From Colias croceus (lineage: Eukaryota > Arthropoda > Insecta > Lepidoptera > Pieridae), in assembly GCF_905220415.1 (NCBI RefSeq), contig NC_059551.1:7822001-7886000 (forward strand): 64,000 bases of DNA, read 5' to 3'. The position numbers and the translations under genes are program-made. This document shows positions 11,495-23,741 of this stretch, piece after piece. Numbering within the stretch: position 1 is the first letter of the stretch; each line of letters opens with the position of its first letter. Below the pieces are notes generated by a model. It was not told where the DNA came from, did not search any database, and worked only from the letters and a program-made list of their open reading frames with translations.

Positions 11495-11645
11495 AAGTGA
11501 AACTTCTTTAGGGGCGTTGAGAGTAAAATTTCAAGGTCGCGTCATAGTAATACCGACACGTCAGGCGAGTCACGAGTAAGGCGACGATTTTCGTATTTTC
11601 GAATCTTGCCAAAGAAGTTTCACTTCTGACACGTGCGCTCGACGC
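11495..11645. mobile_element. MITE with GAAGTGAAACTTCTTT inverted ends
   Basis: The left end GAAGTGAAACTTCTTTAGG and the right end CCAAAGAAGTTTCACTTC are inverted repeats around a GC-richer core (AAGGTCGCGTC...GGCGACGATTTTCG). Related copies are at 29415-29551 and 46238-46338, and a fragment is at 31430-31490. Confidence 0.7.
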
Positions 11646-12382
11646 ACACGCTCATTTTAACAAGAGGCGTGTATTTTTCCATTAAATATAAATAGAGTAC
11701 TTGTTACGCTATCACAATAGGAAATAAGAGCAATTTTTATTTCTATTTTCGAAATAATTGTCTGACTAGGTACTGCGAGGAACTAATGCCAAAACGGCGA
11801 ATCTCCACTTCCTGTGGGTATATCGTCAAATTAATTGAAAATGTCAGATTAGTATTTAAGGAGAAGTTATATTTGTTAATAGTTAAGTAGGAGTGTTTCC
11901 TATACAACAAAACGGCAACGTTCTTATATCTAGAGCATGGGATTTTGCATTCATATATTTGAGCAGTCTGAATGTTATTTTGTTAAAATCAAAAAGTAAG
12001 TTTTCGAAAAGGTTGCGGGTTGAAAAGAAGTGTGATTTAAAAACGAGATAAATATAGGGTTATTACATAAGAGACGGGAGAGATATCATAGAGTCATTAT
12101 GTTTTTAGTTTACGTGATTACTTTTTAAGTGCCTACGAAAAACATATTATACATACATACAAAATATATTATACATACTATCACGCTATAATTTTCCAAA
12201 ATATATGTCAATTTACAATAAATTCAGAAGAATATATTTTTGCTGTCTAATTATAAATCCGAAGTGCAAAACAATATAAATCTACACTAACACAAACCTT
12301 AATCGACTAGGCATGTTTATCTTTAGAGTTAAATTACTATTCATTAATAGTACTTTAACTTAGTTTCCCAAAAATTTTTTAG
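11646..12382. other. Intergenic stretch 3' of Tor-A, nothing recognised
   Basis: AT-rich and without an open frame of note. The left boundary is the MITE and the right boundary is the putative Tor-A poly(A) signal. Confidence 0.5.
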
Positions 12383-12388
12383 TTTATT
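12383..12388 (-). terminator. Putative poly(A) signal of Tor-A
   Basis: AATAAA on the minus strand (TTTATT on plus), about 280 bp after the Tor-A stop codon. Confidence 0.4.
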
Positions 12389-12665
12389 TCTTTGCTAAAT
12401 TTACTCCAAATCTAAAAATATTAGAAAATATTTCCTATATATTTTAACGCAGTGCCTTAAAATGATACGACATAAATGTTACAAAATTGTGAATGTGTGA
12501 ATTTGATTTATACGGATGTTCATTATAAATATAACAATATTATAAGCTGAAAGCTGCATACAATGATTCCATTTAAGTCGTATCAGTTCAAGACAAACGC
12601 AGTAGCTAAATGCAAAATTTAAGCACCGAATATTGAGCCTTATCCGTCCGTACATAAGGCTCAAT

Positions 12666-15600
12666 CTACCAAAACGGACACCAGCCCACATAGCACTGAC
12701 AGAGATTCTCGTTACTCGTCGCTTGCTGTATCAGCAGATCAACTTGTTTCTGAACGGAAACGCAATTATCGTCTATATGCGGGAAGTCCCTTCCTGTGAG
12801 TTTGTCTCGAACTCTATTCACTATGGCCAACGCTCGCTTGTTGAGGTTAGTTTCCGCTGGCTGGTCTATGGTTTCGTTGAATCCTAGAGCAGCTCGACTC
12901 CTACTTGGTTGTGGGGATGCACCTTCAGCTGATGATGGATCAGCATCATTCCTGGACCTTCTCCCGGCATCTATGAGCCTCCAGTTGAGGAGGGGATCGT
13001 ATACGAACGCTTCTAGCACCGCCATGACACTGTCCTTGTGTCGGTGCAACACTTCCATCACCGATTCGCATGTTCGTCTGTAGGTACCTTCGATGCCCGT
13101 TACCTGGAGATAATGAAAATAGAAAGAATTAAAATTAAAAGATCTACGAAACGAGGTGAAATCATTGAACGATAATTCTTCCCAGAGGTCATTAATGTTG
13201 AATTCAATCTTTTTACTTTTTAAGAACTAAAAAAGTAGTAATAATAATTAATAAGGCACCTAAAATAATTCAATCGAAAAATCTATCACAACTAACCTCC
13301 ATAGCATTAATGAGCATCCTGGTCAATCTGAACGGAATCTTCTCGGGGAACTTATCCCTTGTGACGGCCACTTCAAAGCAGTCCCCAAAGTCAATATGCA
13401 GGAACTTCCCAGTCTTTCTATCCAGCATTATATTCGACGGATGTCTGTCCCCGAGCCCCAGTATGTACCCCACCATGGACATGACCGCTAGAGACCGCGT
13501 GTAGTTCGTTCTGCGCTCGAACCACACTTCTGAAGAGGGACTCTTTAGCCATAATAGTTTAGCGAGATCGTCCCCTGCTGTGTGCTCTAATGCGTGTTCG
13601 AATACTTCCACCTAAGGAAGTAGACAATAGTTCAGAGGAGCATCTATACAATAATAAATGCAAATTTAGAACTATCAAAACGAATCCGAACTTTGTTTAT
13701 AGTTGCATAGCATATATTTTGATTTGATAACAACACCCCAATAAAATCAATTTTATCACAAATATCTACATTTTACATAAGGAAAAGCATGCTTGACTGT
13801 CAGTTATCAGGACAATAAGCGAGAAAATATGTTCTATAGGCGATAAGTAGTTAATTAATAAAGTTAGTTTTAAAATTGTACATACCTTTTGCATCAGCAT
13901 TAATTTCTCGAGATCCGAAGCCATCCTCTGCATGATCCTGTGTTCAATATTCAGCAGAATCTTCCTCTTATCCCTGTAATCTCTAATCAGGGAGTGCAGT
14001 GTATCACAATGGGGTACCCAGCCTATTAACCCTGAATTAGTGGACAGAGGTATAACAGCGTATCTCTGTATGGCCAAATCTCGTCTGAAAGTATCTGGGT
14101 CAGCTTGTAGGAGAGTATTGACGAGACCGAACAGTTGCATCACTCGCTCGTCCTGTCTCAGGTCCTCGTGTCCCTTGAGCAGGAACATGTAATCCTTGCC
14201 ATTCGAACCGCGTATGCATAGACGACGCGGCCGCTGTTTTGATGTGATGACCTGTGAAATTTTATTAAATTGACAGAAAATATTTACTCGAAATTATAGT
14301 TTAAAGACGTAAGACGATTTTAACGAACTTAATTATATGTTTTTAATTTGGTGTGCAAAATAATTCTCTAATACTCGTCAAAATCTATAATATAATAACA
14401 AAAACCGGCCAAGTGCGAGTCGGGCTCGCGCACAAAGGGTTCCGTAGCAGCAAATATAATAAATTACAGTTAAATCAACCTATCTCAAAAACTATAAGAG
14501 ATACTTTGATCAAACCAAAAATCGTTGAAAGAGTTAATTAGCATGCATCACCTCTATTTTTTTTAGAATTTTATACCCCGTAGTTATAAAAATAGAGGGG
14601 GGGGGACATACTTTTTACGACTTTGAGAGCTGATATCTCAAAAACCGTTCACTTTAAGAAAAATGTTTTTTAGAAAACTTTATATCATTTTAAAAGACCT
14701 TTCCATTGATACCCCACACGGGTATGTACATCGAAAAAAAAAATTTCATCCCTCAGTTACATGTATGGGGGGCCCCACCCCCAATTCTTTTTTTTACTAT
14801 TTAGTGTCATATTTTTGTAGCGGTTCATACAACACATATTCCCATCAAATTTCATCACTGTAGTACTTATAGTTTCCGAGTAAATCGGCTGTGACAGACG
14901 GACAGACGGACAGACGGACAGACGGACATGACGAAACTATAAGGGTTCCGTTTTTGCCATTTTGGCTACGGAACCCTAAAAATGAATCCCAAAATGTGTT
15001 GGTAAGCGCATAACTTGAGAACGGCTGAACCGATTTCGTTAATTCTTTTTTTATTATATTCCTTGAAGTACGAGGATGGTTCTTATGTAGAGAAAACGTA
15101 AATATGTACCACGGGCGAAGCCGGGGCGGACTGCTAGTTGGTCATAAATATGGAGCAATTATGACAGATGGGTCTAAAAAATATCTTCACAATTGTTTTT
15201 ACAAACAGAATAAATTATTTATAAGTAAATCAGCAGTTATGGAAAAAACTTATTGCAGCTCGAATTAATTCATCAAACATCCAGTTTTTTTTACCCAAGT
15301 GACCCCTTTTGCTTACCTGCAAGCTGCTCTGTATATGCGCAATGCGTATTAAATCTCTATCTGGCACATACGACCCCGGTACAGCCAACTCCAAGTCTCT
15401 GCAGCCCAGCAGCCTTGGGCTGACGTACTGCAGCTCGAGAGACGTCAGCAAACATTACCCAGTATTTTAATCCAAGTTACCCCTTTTGCTTACCTGCAAG
15501 CTGCTCTGTATATGCGCAATACGTATCAGATCTCTATCTGGAACATACGACCCCGGTACAGCCAACTCCAGGTCTCTGCAGCCCAGCAGCCTTGGGCTGA

Positions 15601-18600
15601 CGTACTGCAGCTCGAGAGATGTGAGCTGCGGCAGCTGCCGGCTGATGCGGCGGAACACGTGGTAGTACAGGTCCCATGCTTGGTTCAGGTCGCGGACTTG
15701 ACCGGACTCCTATTGGTGGTGATGATTAACACATATGTTTACTTGTACTATAAATAGTCTACGCTCACACATTGGTGATTTATTCATTAATAAATGGCGT
15801 TTTTAGTATGGTAGGAATTTAATTTTAATTTTCTAAAGTCGCGTAAAAACATTGAAGATACTATAAGAAACTAGATTGACAAACAACTAGATTCAAAAAT
15901 GTACGAGCAGTTTATAAAACATTAATTGAATTTAACACTTTATGTCACGGCAGTAATGTACCAAATTTATTGTATCGCTCATTGTAAAACTCTACTTAAT
16001 ATAAACATAGGCAGAGTTTCGTATCGGACACTGTTTGAACGTGAATGTGTTTCGATTTGTTTATTGTACGTAAATGGTAAACGAAACGTAATAAAGGATT
16101 TCAATAATTCTTATTTCGTAGTATGGTGATTTATAATTATTAAACATTTTATTCACTAATTTTAAAATACTAGAAGATAAAATACACTCAAAATTTACTT
16201 GAGCAGTTTCAAAAAGTTAATTAAAATACATACCTTGAATCTATTGCACCATTCTTGAGCTTCATTCAGATCCCTTCCATACGCGGTGCTGAACGATATT
16301 TCCTTCAAAGTTTGCGGCCCGCGCTCTAACATCGCATGCAAAGGTTCCAACGTCTTGAACATTGCCTTTACATCGTGCTCACTAAAGTACAGTCTAGACG
16401 CTTCTTCCAAAGCCTCATGCCACTGTTCATGCCACAAAATAGCAACTCTGATAAGTTCCTCCGATATCATCGCTGCTTGATTGACCAAATTAATTGAATG
16501 TGTACACATTGATTTCAAAATTTGATTCGCAGCGTTTTTACGATCAACAAATGAGGATTTCGACGCGACGGTTAGCGGATAAACAAGCGCTTGGGGATGC
16601 GACTTGCCAATGTCAATGAGAAGAGAATGGATAAGCTTTCCCACCAAAGCTCTGGGTATATCAATTCTAGCTATCAATTGTGGAATGACTTGAAGCCAAA
16701 CGTTAATTTCGATAGTTCTTATTCCTTCAACGAGCGCCTCGTGTACTGCCGGATGGTGGCCATAATCAAACCACAAAGTTAACAATCTCAGAGTGTCTTG
16801 GAGAGAACTACCATGCGATAAATTGATCGACTTGAAAAAACCTTCTACGGCGGGCACTGTGTACATTTGTATGTATTCAGTTGAAGCTTTCACATCTACA
16901 GAAGTTGGAGGATTATCTCCTTCTTGGTGCTTGTAAAATAGTACAGTTTCGAAATTCATATATGCCCAAGCGTGCCAAGCTTTGTACCAATCGGAGGAAA
17001 GTTCTGTAGCAGCCGAGTAATTGCGCAGGATCGTTTTAATAGATTGTCTATTAATTCCCGACAACGACTCGCACCAAGAGCCTAACTTTAGGTGACAACG
17101 AGCAAGTAATCTGCAATGTTCCGCATCACCATTATCCACATTGTCAACATAACGCTGTAATTGATCATACGCTAGCTGCTTATCACCAGCCACCCACAAA
17201 TGTTTTGCATATGCGAGTGTTAGCCTCGGTTCGTGGGATGGCAGCGGTTTGTCTCGATTTTCACTGGGATCTATTCCTAAGAGCATCACTAGCGTTTTGT
17301 GAGCTTGTCGCGGTGCGCCACTCTTCCTGCAAAGTGATGCGAATTTCAACCAAGTGGCCATGTCCTCTTGCGGCGTTAAAACTAAACCACGAACTTGTAG
17401 AATCTTACTCCAATCTTCGACCAGCCGTTGACCACCTTGTAGCCTTGTCCACCAAGCTTGCCTAATCGATTCTCTTCGCTCTTGAACTAATTTGTATGTT
17501 ATAACTTCTTCCAACTCCGCTAGTAGCTGAGCATTAACTAATGCTCCGTACGCTCTTTGGTAACTCTCACCAGCGACGGCCGTTAATTCTGAATCAAGCA
17601 ATGTGCGTGCTTGATCGATGTATAATTTTGATACATTATAATCTCCATTGTGTATGTTAAGAACGGCTCTATAGAACGCTCCGTCTTGAGTGTTTTCGGG
17701 TAAGAAGTTGACATAATTAGACATAGAATCCCATTCATTGAGACCCCAAGAAGCAGCGGCCGCCAATCTCGCCGCTTTGAATTTTTCTTCGTCAGTCATT
17801 TGCGGCCACCACATTGAGACAGTGTTGTACAATTTCGTCCATTCGCCTAACGCTTCGAAACATCGAAGTTCTCCAAGGCAAGCATCAATATTGTCCGTTT
17901 CATTGCTAAGTTTTTCTCCATATAGGTTTAGTGCCTTTTCCCAGTTGTGCAATTTTTCATACCATCGAATCTGCACTTTTAAGCTTGTATCGCCTGCTTC
18001 TCTTTGTGTCATAACTCTTTCGAGTAATCCTTCAGCAGCTTCTTTTTGCTGCAGTTTGTTATTAATATGTATCAAAGCCTCTACAACTTGAGAAGTTGCA
18101 CCATTGCGGAATTCTTCTTCCTGTCAAATTAATAAAATTTTGTGGTTTAAATAGCAAAAATGAGTGCAAAGTAATATTCAAATGATTACTCACTTTATAA
18201 TGTAAAGCCTTGGCATACGCTCTGCAATGCATTGCTCTTTCGCCAAGTAAATGTGTGGATATAGGTAGGGCACCACCTTCACAATGTTCCATAAATTCTG
18301 CTAAGTTCAGAACAGTGTGCGCTAATTCCGGAGCATCAGGAGCAGTTAGCGCTTGCTCTAAAGCATTCGATAGTTCTGTGCGTGACCGACTATCCAGTTC
18401 TGTCCAACACGACACGAAGGCCGCGTTAAACAAATCCCGCAAAAGTTGGGAATAATTGTGCGCAAGTGCAAGGCATGCTCTGGAAAATATTAAAAATTAT
18501 AAACATTAGCTTATAAAACAATATATGTTTAGGTAAATTGGCCATTTACCTTAATGCTGGGCTGTGTGATTCTGTTAGCAGACCGATACTAAAACGTCTG

Positions 18601-21600
18601 AGCCATTCCAACCAATCGTCTTTGGATACGCGACTGCTGACCGTCCACGCCACTTTAAGACTTTGCGCGTTCACGTAAAGCTTTCGAATCGATTGCGATG
18701 TGTCACATGCTACAATACGAGCCTGAAAATATTAACATTTGTAAATAAAAAACCACAGTTTAATTAATACGTCACCATTGAATAAAGATATGACACAAAC
18801 CTCTTGATTATTATTTCTCGGTTTTCTTCTGGTACTTTGAAGAAATTCTTCCAAAGTTAGCATTGGCGTTGTTTGTAGCTTAGATAGCAATAGTTCATAA
18901 TTTTGATGTTGGATCCTATGCTTTACCAATACCTTTTGTACAAGAGGTATGAAGTCGGTGAATTTTCGACCTAATTGAACGATTAAAGCGCACAAGGTAT
19001 CCATAGCTGTTGTGCGCAAAGCATAGCAAGTGTCCAAACTACGAACGAGGGGATGAATTATTCTTGATACTAGTTCGCTATAGTTTAATGAATCAGACAA
19101 ATAGTCAACCGTTTCCATTGCGACTTTCGCAACAGGAATAGGACAGTCAGTTGCATCAAATAACTTTACAATGGAAGGAATTACTAAATGCATGTAGTCA
19201 TCTAAGTTATCTTCGAATTTTTGTAATGCATACAACAACTTTTCAGTCACAACCCTATCCTTGCTAGTATCATGCGCCAAAACGCGAAGTATCTGCGGCA
19301 TTAATTGCGGTAAGTATACTTTGAATTCTGAGCCAAGTGCGATTGCAATATGTTCTACGAGTAATATTAATGTGGGCTGCAAAGGACTGTTGGGAGTCCA
19401 GAATTCTTTAATAAGATCAAATATTTTGTCCAAATAATTTCGAATGTGTTGTTTGACGATAGCGATTAACTTGGCGAGCTGTGTAAATAGGAACTCACGG
19501 AAAGCAATGTTATCCGTAGCGCGAGCGACATATAGGAGACTAGGAGTAACTCGGGAAATATATGGAACACATTTAATACCAAGGGATTGGAAAATAAATG
19601 TAACTGCCTGAACAACACTTGTATGGTGTTGTTGAAGCGTAGGGTCGCGTAATATACGCATGAGAGTCGAAATGACAATTGCTGGGTAGTATTCGTCCAA
19701 TACTGGTGTTGGCATCAATACCAACATTTCACTTGAAGTTATGTCAAAATTGTTTTCTTCAGCTTTACTATCAGCCACTGGGACTAAGCTTGAGTTAGGT
19801 TGCCCATCCTTTCTACTCTTTGTTAATTTATGTTTATAAGGATCCAACGCGCCCAGTAAACCCAATACTCGAATTGTTTCACGTCTGTCTTTCGGTTGCT
19901 GTTCAGTTTTCAGAAAATTTAGAAGCACATCCATTAAATTTGGATAGTCTGTATATGGAGTAACAACATATCCTGTTGCGCTAATTAGTTGTCCAAATGC
20001 CCATAGAGCCACGCTACGCTTTTCTGTCGCAGTTGCGTCGGAAAGTAAGTCAAGAAGGATTGTAAGAAGTTCTGGAAGGCATTTCCTAAGGCCACTGTTA
20101 TCACCATGAACATCAGCTAAATCTCCTACTGCCTTAAGAACACTGATGACAACACCTGGGTTAACATCAGGTTCTTTCAATTTTGGTACCAGAACATTTA
20201 AAATTGTCTCCATGTAAGGTTTCACGAGTTTAGGAGCATGCAAAATAAGATTATCAAGCATTCTAGCAGCTTGCTCTTTATTCCGACTCATTCCCGAATG
20301 TTCTAGTTCTGTCAAAAACTGTATTAATGTCTTTCTTAAACCAGGCATTACATATGCGGGATTAACTGTACTCAATCTTCCAATGGTACAAATTGCTAAT
20401 TCTCGTATTTCTAAATGCTCGTCATTCATAGCAATAAACAGAAAGCTAAGATTTTCTATTTGCGCTAAATGTGTATCGAAAATTTGTGTTAGAGATTCAA
20501 GTACCCAGTATCTCACTTCGTAATCAGGATCAGTTACGGAAACAATTAGCATTTTGCCAACAACTTCTGCTGTTAACATGGTGAGTGTCTTTGAAGGAGT
20601 TTTCATTGTCCTTATTGCAGCATCTGCTAAAAGTTTTGCTGATGTTTTCACAGCTTCAACCCTTATTTCCTGTTGATCACTCTGTAAGAAGTGATCTGCA
20701 CATCTACGGACAAACATGAGCAAACTGTGTTGCCCTTCAAAATGAAAAGTTCCTAATGTCCTCAGTGCTAAAACAATGCTTGCCGTGTCCTGTGGTTCTA
20801 TTGCAAGGGTTATATTACTCATCTGCTGTTCTAAACTCCTAGGCACTCCTGGATGTAAAAAGTGTTTATTCCTAAGAACTAAAGAGAGCATATTCAAAAG
20901 GCCTTCTGATATTTCTGCTCTAAGTGAGGGTAAATTTTCACTCAACTCCTTCATGCATATTGTTAAAGATGGGCTCAAACCAGTTGCAAACATAGCATCA
21001 AGTATTTCTTTAATGTCTCTTACAACAAGATCTTTTACAGCACTACTTAGCAATGTTATACAGGCAAATATAGATGGATCGACCCATATCCTTTTCTTTG
21101 TTTGACTATCTCTGACGGGCAATGCTTGCTTTATAACATCCATAATTCTTGGTATAAAAGTTCTTATATCACCCTCTAAAGCTGCTGCCATAAGGCCAAG
21201 TGTTGTAAATGCCATGTTTTTGTCTTTCTCCCTACTCCTTATTGAAGTTAATAAGTAATGCATAGTTGAATTAAGATATTTCTTCAAGAATAATTCTTTA
21301 TTGAATGCAGCTAATCTTGGGATTATAACAAGAAGTATTTGTGGCACTCCTTGCAGCTTCAACAACCTTTGGGCCATCACATCTGTAATAAATAGAATAA
21401 TTATAATATTTTACACAATATTGAATTATAAGTCACTAAACAATTATTATTATAATTGAAAAAAAAAAACATTTCTTATCAAAACATATTAATATATTAT
21501 AATTATGAATATTATTCATTATTTTTATTCTGCTCCCTGCAGCTGCTTTTGCTGGCTCTATCTGTGTAATTTTTTAGAAGTTTATCAAAATTAAAAAGTT

Positions 21601-23011
21601 GTTATTCTTATCCATGCAGAGAAAAATTTAACCAATAATAAATAGCAAAATCCAATTAGCATTTCTTGAATTATTATCAGTAAGTATGAACACAGACTCT
21701 ATTTTATATGTAAATACATTTTATCTATAGTAAAATAGAACCACTGCAAAGTCATAATTTATTTTTGCTCTTATTTTTTGTTGCATTCTCTTCCTTTTCC
21801 AATTGGTTTCATTCTACTATAATTAATTATTTTTCAGACTCAATTTCCCCAACCTAATAGGAGAATAAGAAAGATTAAAAACCTTAAAAATAGACTTAAA
21901 TTTACATACCATGGCAAATCCTTTCAATTTTCTCAGACAAAAGTTTTTTACATACTTCAGATTCATATATAGGAACTGGATATTGCACATTTTCTGTTTT
22001 AAATCCATCACACAAGTAGCCTCTCTTTACTGAAGGACTGTGGAGCTTAGTGCTAATAAAAATAATATCATCCGATACTATTATATCTTTTTGAGTATCA
22101 ATGCTTCTCATTAAGTGTGAATATTTTTTCTCCCAAATTGCATTAGAACATCTTAACAATTCATTCAAGATTAAGAGCCCTCCGTGAACCCGATCCTCTT
22201 TAGTAATACCCTTTTCTTTTATTGGAACATCTTCAAAGGACAGCATTGCTTCTTCATAACACTGCATATACCATTGTGGTTTTGCTGTAGACTGCTTTGC
22301 AGTTTCTCGCTGAGCTGTCACTACGAAACCAGCTCGTAAAGCTTTGGCAGCTGCTTCCCTTATTTGCTGTTTAGGATCTTTCAACGCAACAAGAATATGG
22401 TCAAAGAACCCAGAAACTTGTTGATAGAAATATGTTGGCATAGCAATAGCAAGTTCTTTTAATAGCAAAACAGCTGAATGACGCCTGCCTTCGTTTCTTT
22501 CTTCAGAAAGCCATTCAAATGCCCTTTTTACTTCAAATTCTACATATTCAGCTCTTTTGACCCCGGAGACGGTTGCCAGACGCCCGACTGTTTTAGCCGC
22601 TAATTCCATTACTCCTGCATCGGATGACGGTAGGAGATTTCGTAAGTAATTAGCAAATCTAGTGATTCTAGTCTTTGTAGTATCACAGTCACCTCCAATG
22701 AGACATACTGAAAAATATATATTTTAATGAATTATTACGAAGATGATATTAAAAAACTGTTGAGTAATGTTCACTTAATAATAATACAAACCTATCGCCA
22801 GTACACCTCCTTTTTTCTCATGAACATCATTGCTAGAAACCATTTCAAATATTTGGTGATTAAATTCATCGAGAAACTGAGTAAGCTCTTCCTGTGGAAC
22901 TTCACGCAGCTCAGTTTTAGCAAAGTGATACAATTCTCTTGCCGTTTTCGTTTGAACATCCACATTTCGGGATTTTAAACCCGCTACAAATGCAGCTACC
23001 TGGTTCGACAT
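12666..23011 (-). CDS. Tor: TOR serine/threonine kinase, paralogue A (complete, 2426 aa)
   Basis: Ten exons join in phase: 23011-22792, 22707-21910, 21382-18801, 18722-18550, 18479-18194, 18120-16234, 15709-15494, 14251-13886, 13611-13297, 13103-12666. The start is the ATG at 23011 (MSNQVAAFVAGLKSRN). The 2426-aa product is close to the usual TOR length of ~2450-2550. HEAT repeats fill about residues 1-1200 and the FAT region about 1250-1900. FRB begins about 1905 (ELIRVAILWHEQWHEALEEAS; later QAWDLYYHVFRRIS). The kinase domain is about 2070-2330, with GHEDLRQDERVMQLF, GLGDRHPSNIM (D2231, N2236) and IDFGDCFE (D2250). The FATC end is CQCYVGWCPFW. TOR is the catalytic subunit of TORC1 and TORC2 and couples nutrients and insulin signalling to growth. 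All rapamycin-pocket aromatics of FRB are kept, so this copy is expected to be the conventional rapamycin-sensitive one. It is divergent from ARPC2. Confidence 0.97.
14380..15141 (+). mobile_element. Helitron-like element interrupted by another repeat
   Basis: 14380-14401 plus 14982-15141 correspond to the uninterrupted minus-strand copy at 47237-47420: AAAATGAATCCCAAAATGTG, AACGGCTGAACCGATTTCG, and the end GGGCGAAGCCGGGGCGG then ACTGCTAGT. It lies in a Tor-A intron, opposite to the gene's direction. Confidence 0.65.
14402..14981 (+). mobile_element. Dispersed repeat starting CCGGCCAAGTGCGAGTCGG, inserted in a Helitron
   Basis: It begins ACCGGCCAAGTGCGAGTCGG and contains GGGTTCCGTAG near the start. 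A GACAGACG tandem run lies at about 14893-14930, and it ends AGGGTTCCGTTTTTGCCATT then GGCTACGGAACCCTA. The terminal GGTTCCGTAG/CTACGGAACC pair is an inverted repeat. The type is widespread in Lepidoptera by my recollection; its class is not certain. Confidence 0.65.
15293..15446 (-). pseudogene. Partial tandem duplicate of Tor-A exon 7
   Basis: This block repeats the 3' two-thirds of Tor-A exon 7 plus its donor (true copy 15494-15709), starting about 178 bp further downstream in the transcript. It encodes the same residues from TSLELQYVSPRLLGC to AHIQSSLQ and keeps the GTAAGC donor. The first ~28 codons and a recognisable acceptor AG are missing, so it should not splice normally. The base differences seen (for example GTG/GTT, TTA/CTG, CGC/CGT, TTG/CTG) are all synonymous. 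It could be a recent local duplication under conversion or a haplotype-merge artefact of the assembly. Confidence 0.8.
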
Positions 23012-23741
23012 CTTTGATAGATAATATACAGCACACTATCACTTTAAGTCATTTTAATATAATTAAAGACGGCTTGGGTCATATAGGTCTTTAGTACCTA
23101 GTTTAACAATGATCAGTTCTTACAAATTTTTATTCCCAAAAAATAAATAAACACTGAACTCACGTTATTACTTTGACGTTTTAGTTTTGGTAAGAGAGTG
23201 AAGTTGATGTTACGATTGCGAATTACGATAGATGTTAAATATATAAAAAAAAAATAACTTTGGAATTTTACAGTTCGTTTAATTGTTTCAAAACGCAGCC
23301 TTATTTTACAAATTTCAATTAGTTTTCGTTAGAAATTGGAATTATCTATTTAAAATTTCAGTTTAAATTTAAAAAATAAGAATACTTTATAAATAATCAG
23401 AATAATCGGACTAATCATTTTCATGGAATAGAAAAAGAATGAAAAAAAAATATGATGATTATTATAAATGTTAATTTCTAAGATTGCTTCCAATATAATA
23501 ATTAAACTAAATTAATATTGAAAATTCGTCATTTTCAAAAAAGGACCGATTTTGCAATAGTATAGTCTATGGTTATTTGACCGATATTTCATTCATTTGA
23601 TGCTTCCTTTTCTTTCTCTGTCGTAGAGATATCTGTGTGCGGGCGGTCGTCATTTTAAAGATAATTCGTATGAATTATTAAATGAAGGTGCTATAAAGTG
23701 TTAATTTTATGAAAAAACTGTAGGTTATAAATTGTTAAATA
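23012..23741. promoter_or_regulatory. Divergent promoter region shared by Tor-A and ARPC2
   Basis: The two start codons, 23011 (minus) and 23742 (plus), are 730 bp apart and point away from each other. The interval must hold both 5' UTRs and core promoters unless non-coding first exons exist further out. It is AT-rich with T and A runs; no specific transcription-factor site can be called by eye. A GC-richer patch lies around 23610-23660. Confidence 0.5.

Noticed and set aside
13310..13504. 64-aa plus-strand ORF (also 12796-13083, 16286-16480, 17205-17465, 17738-18091, 18210-18455, 20776-21105)
   Set aside because: These are antisense shadows of Tor-A exons on the minus strand; their translations show no family motifs.
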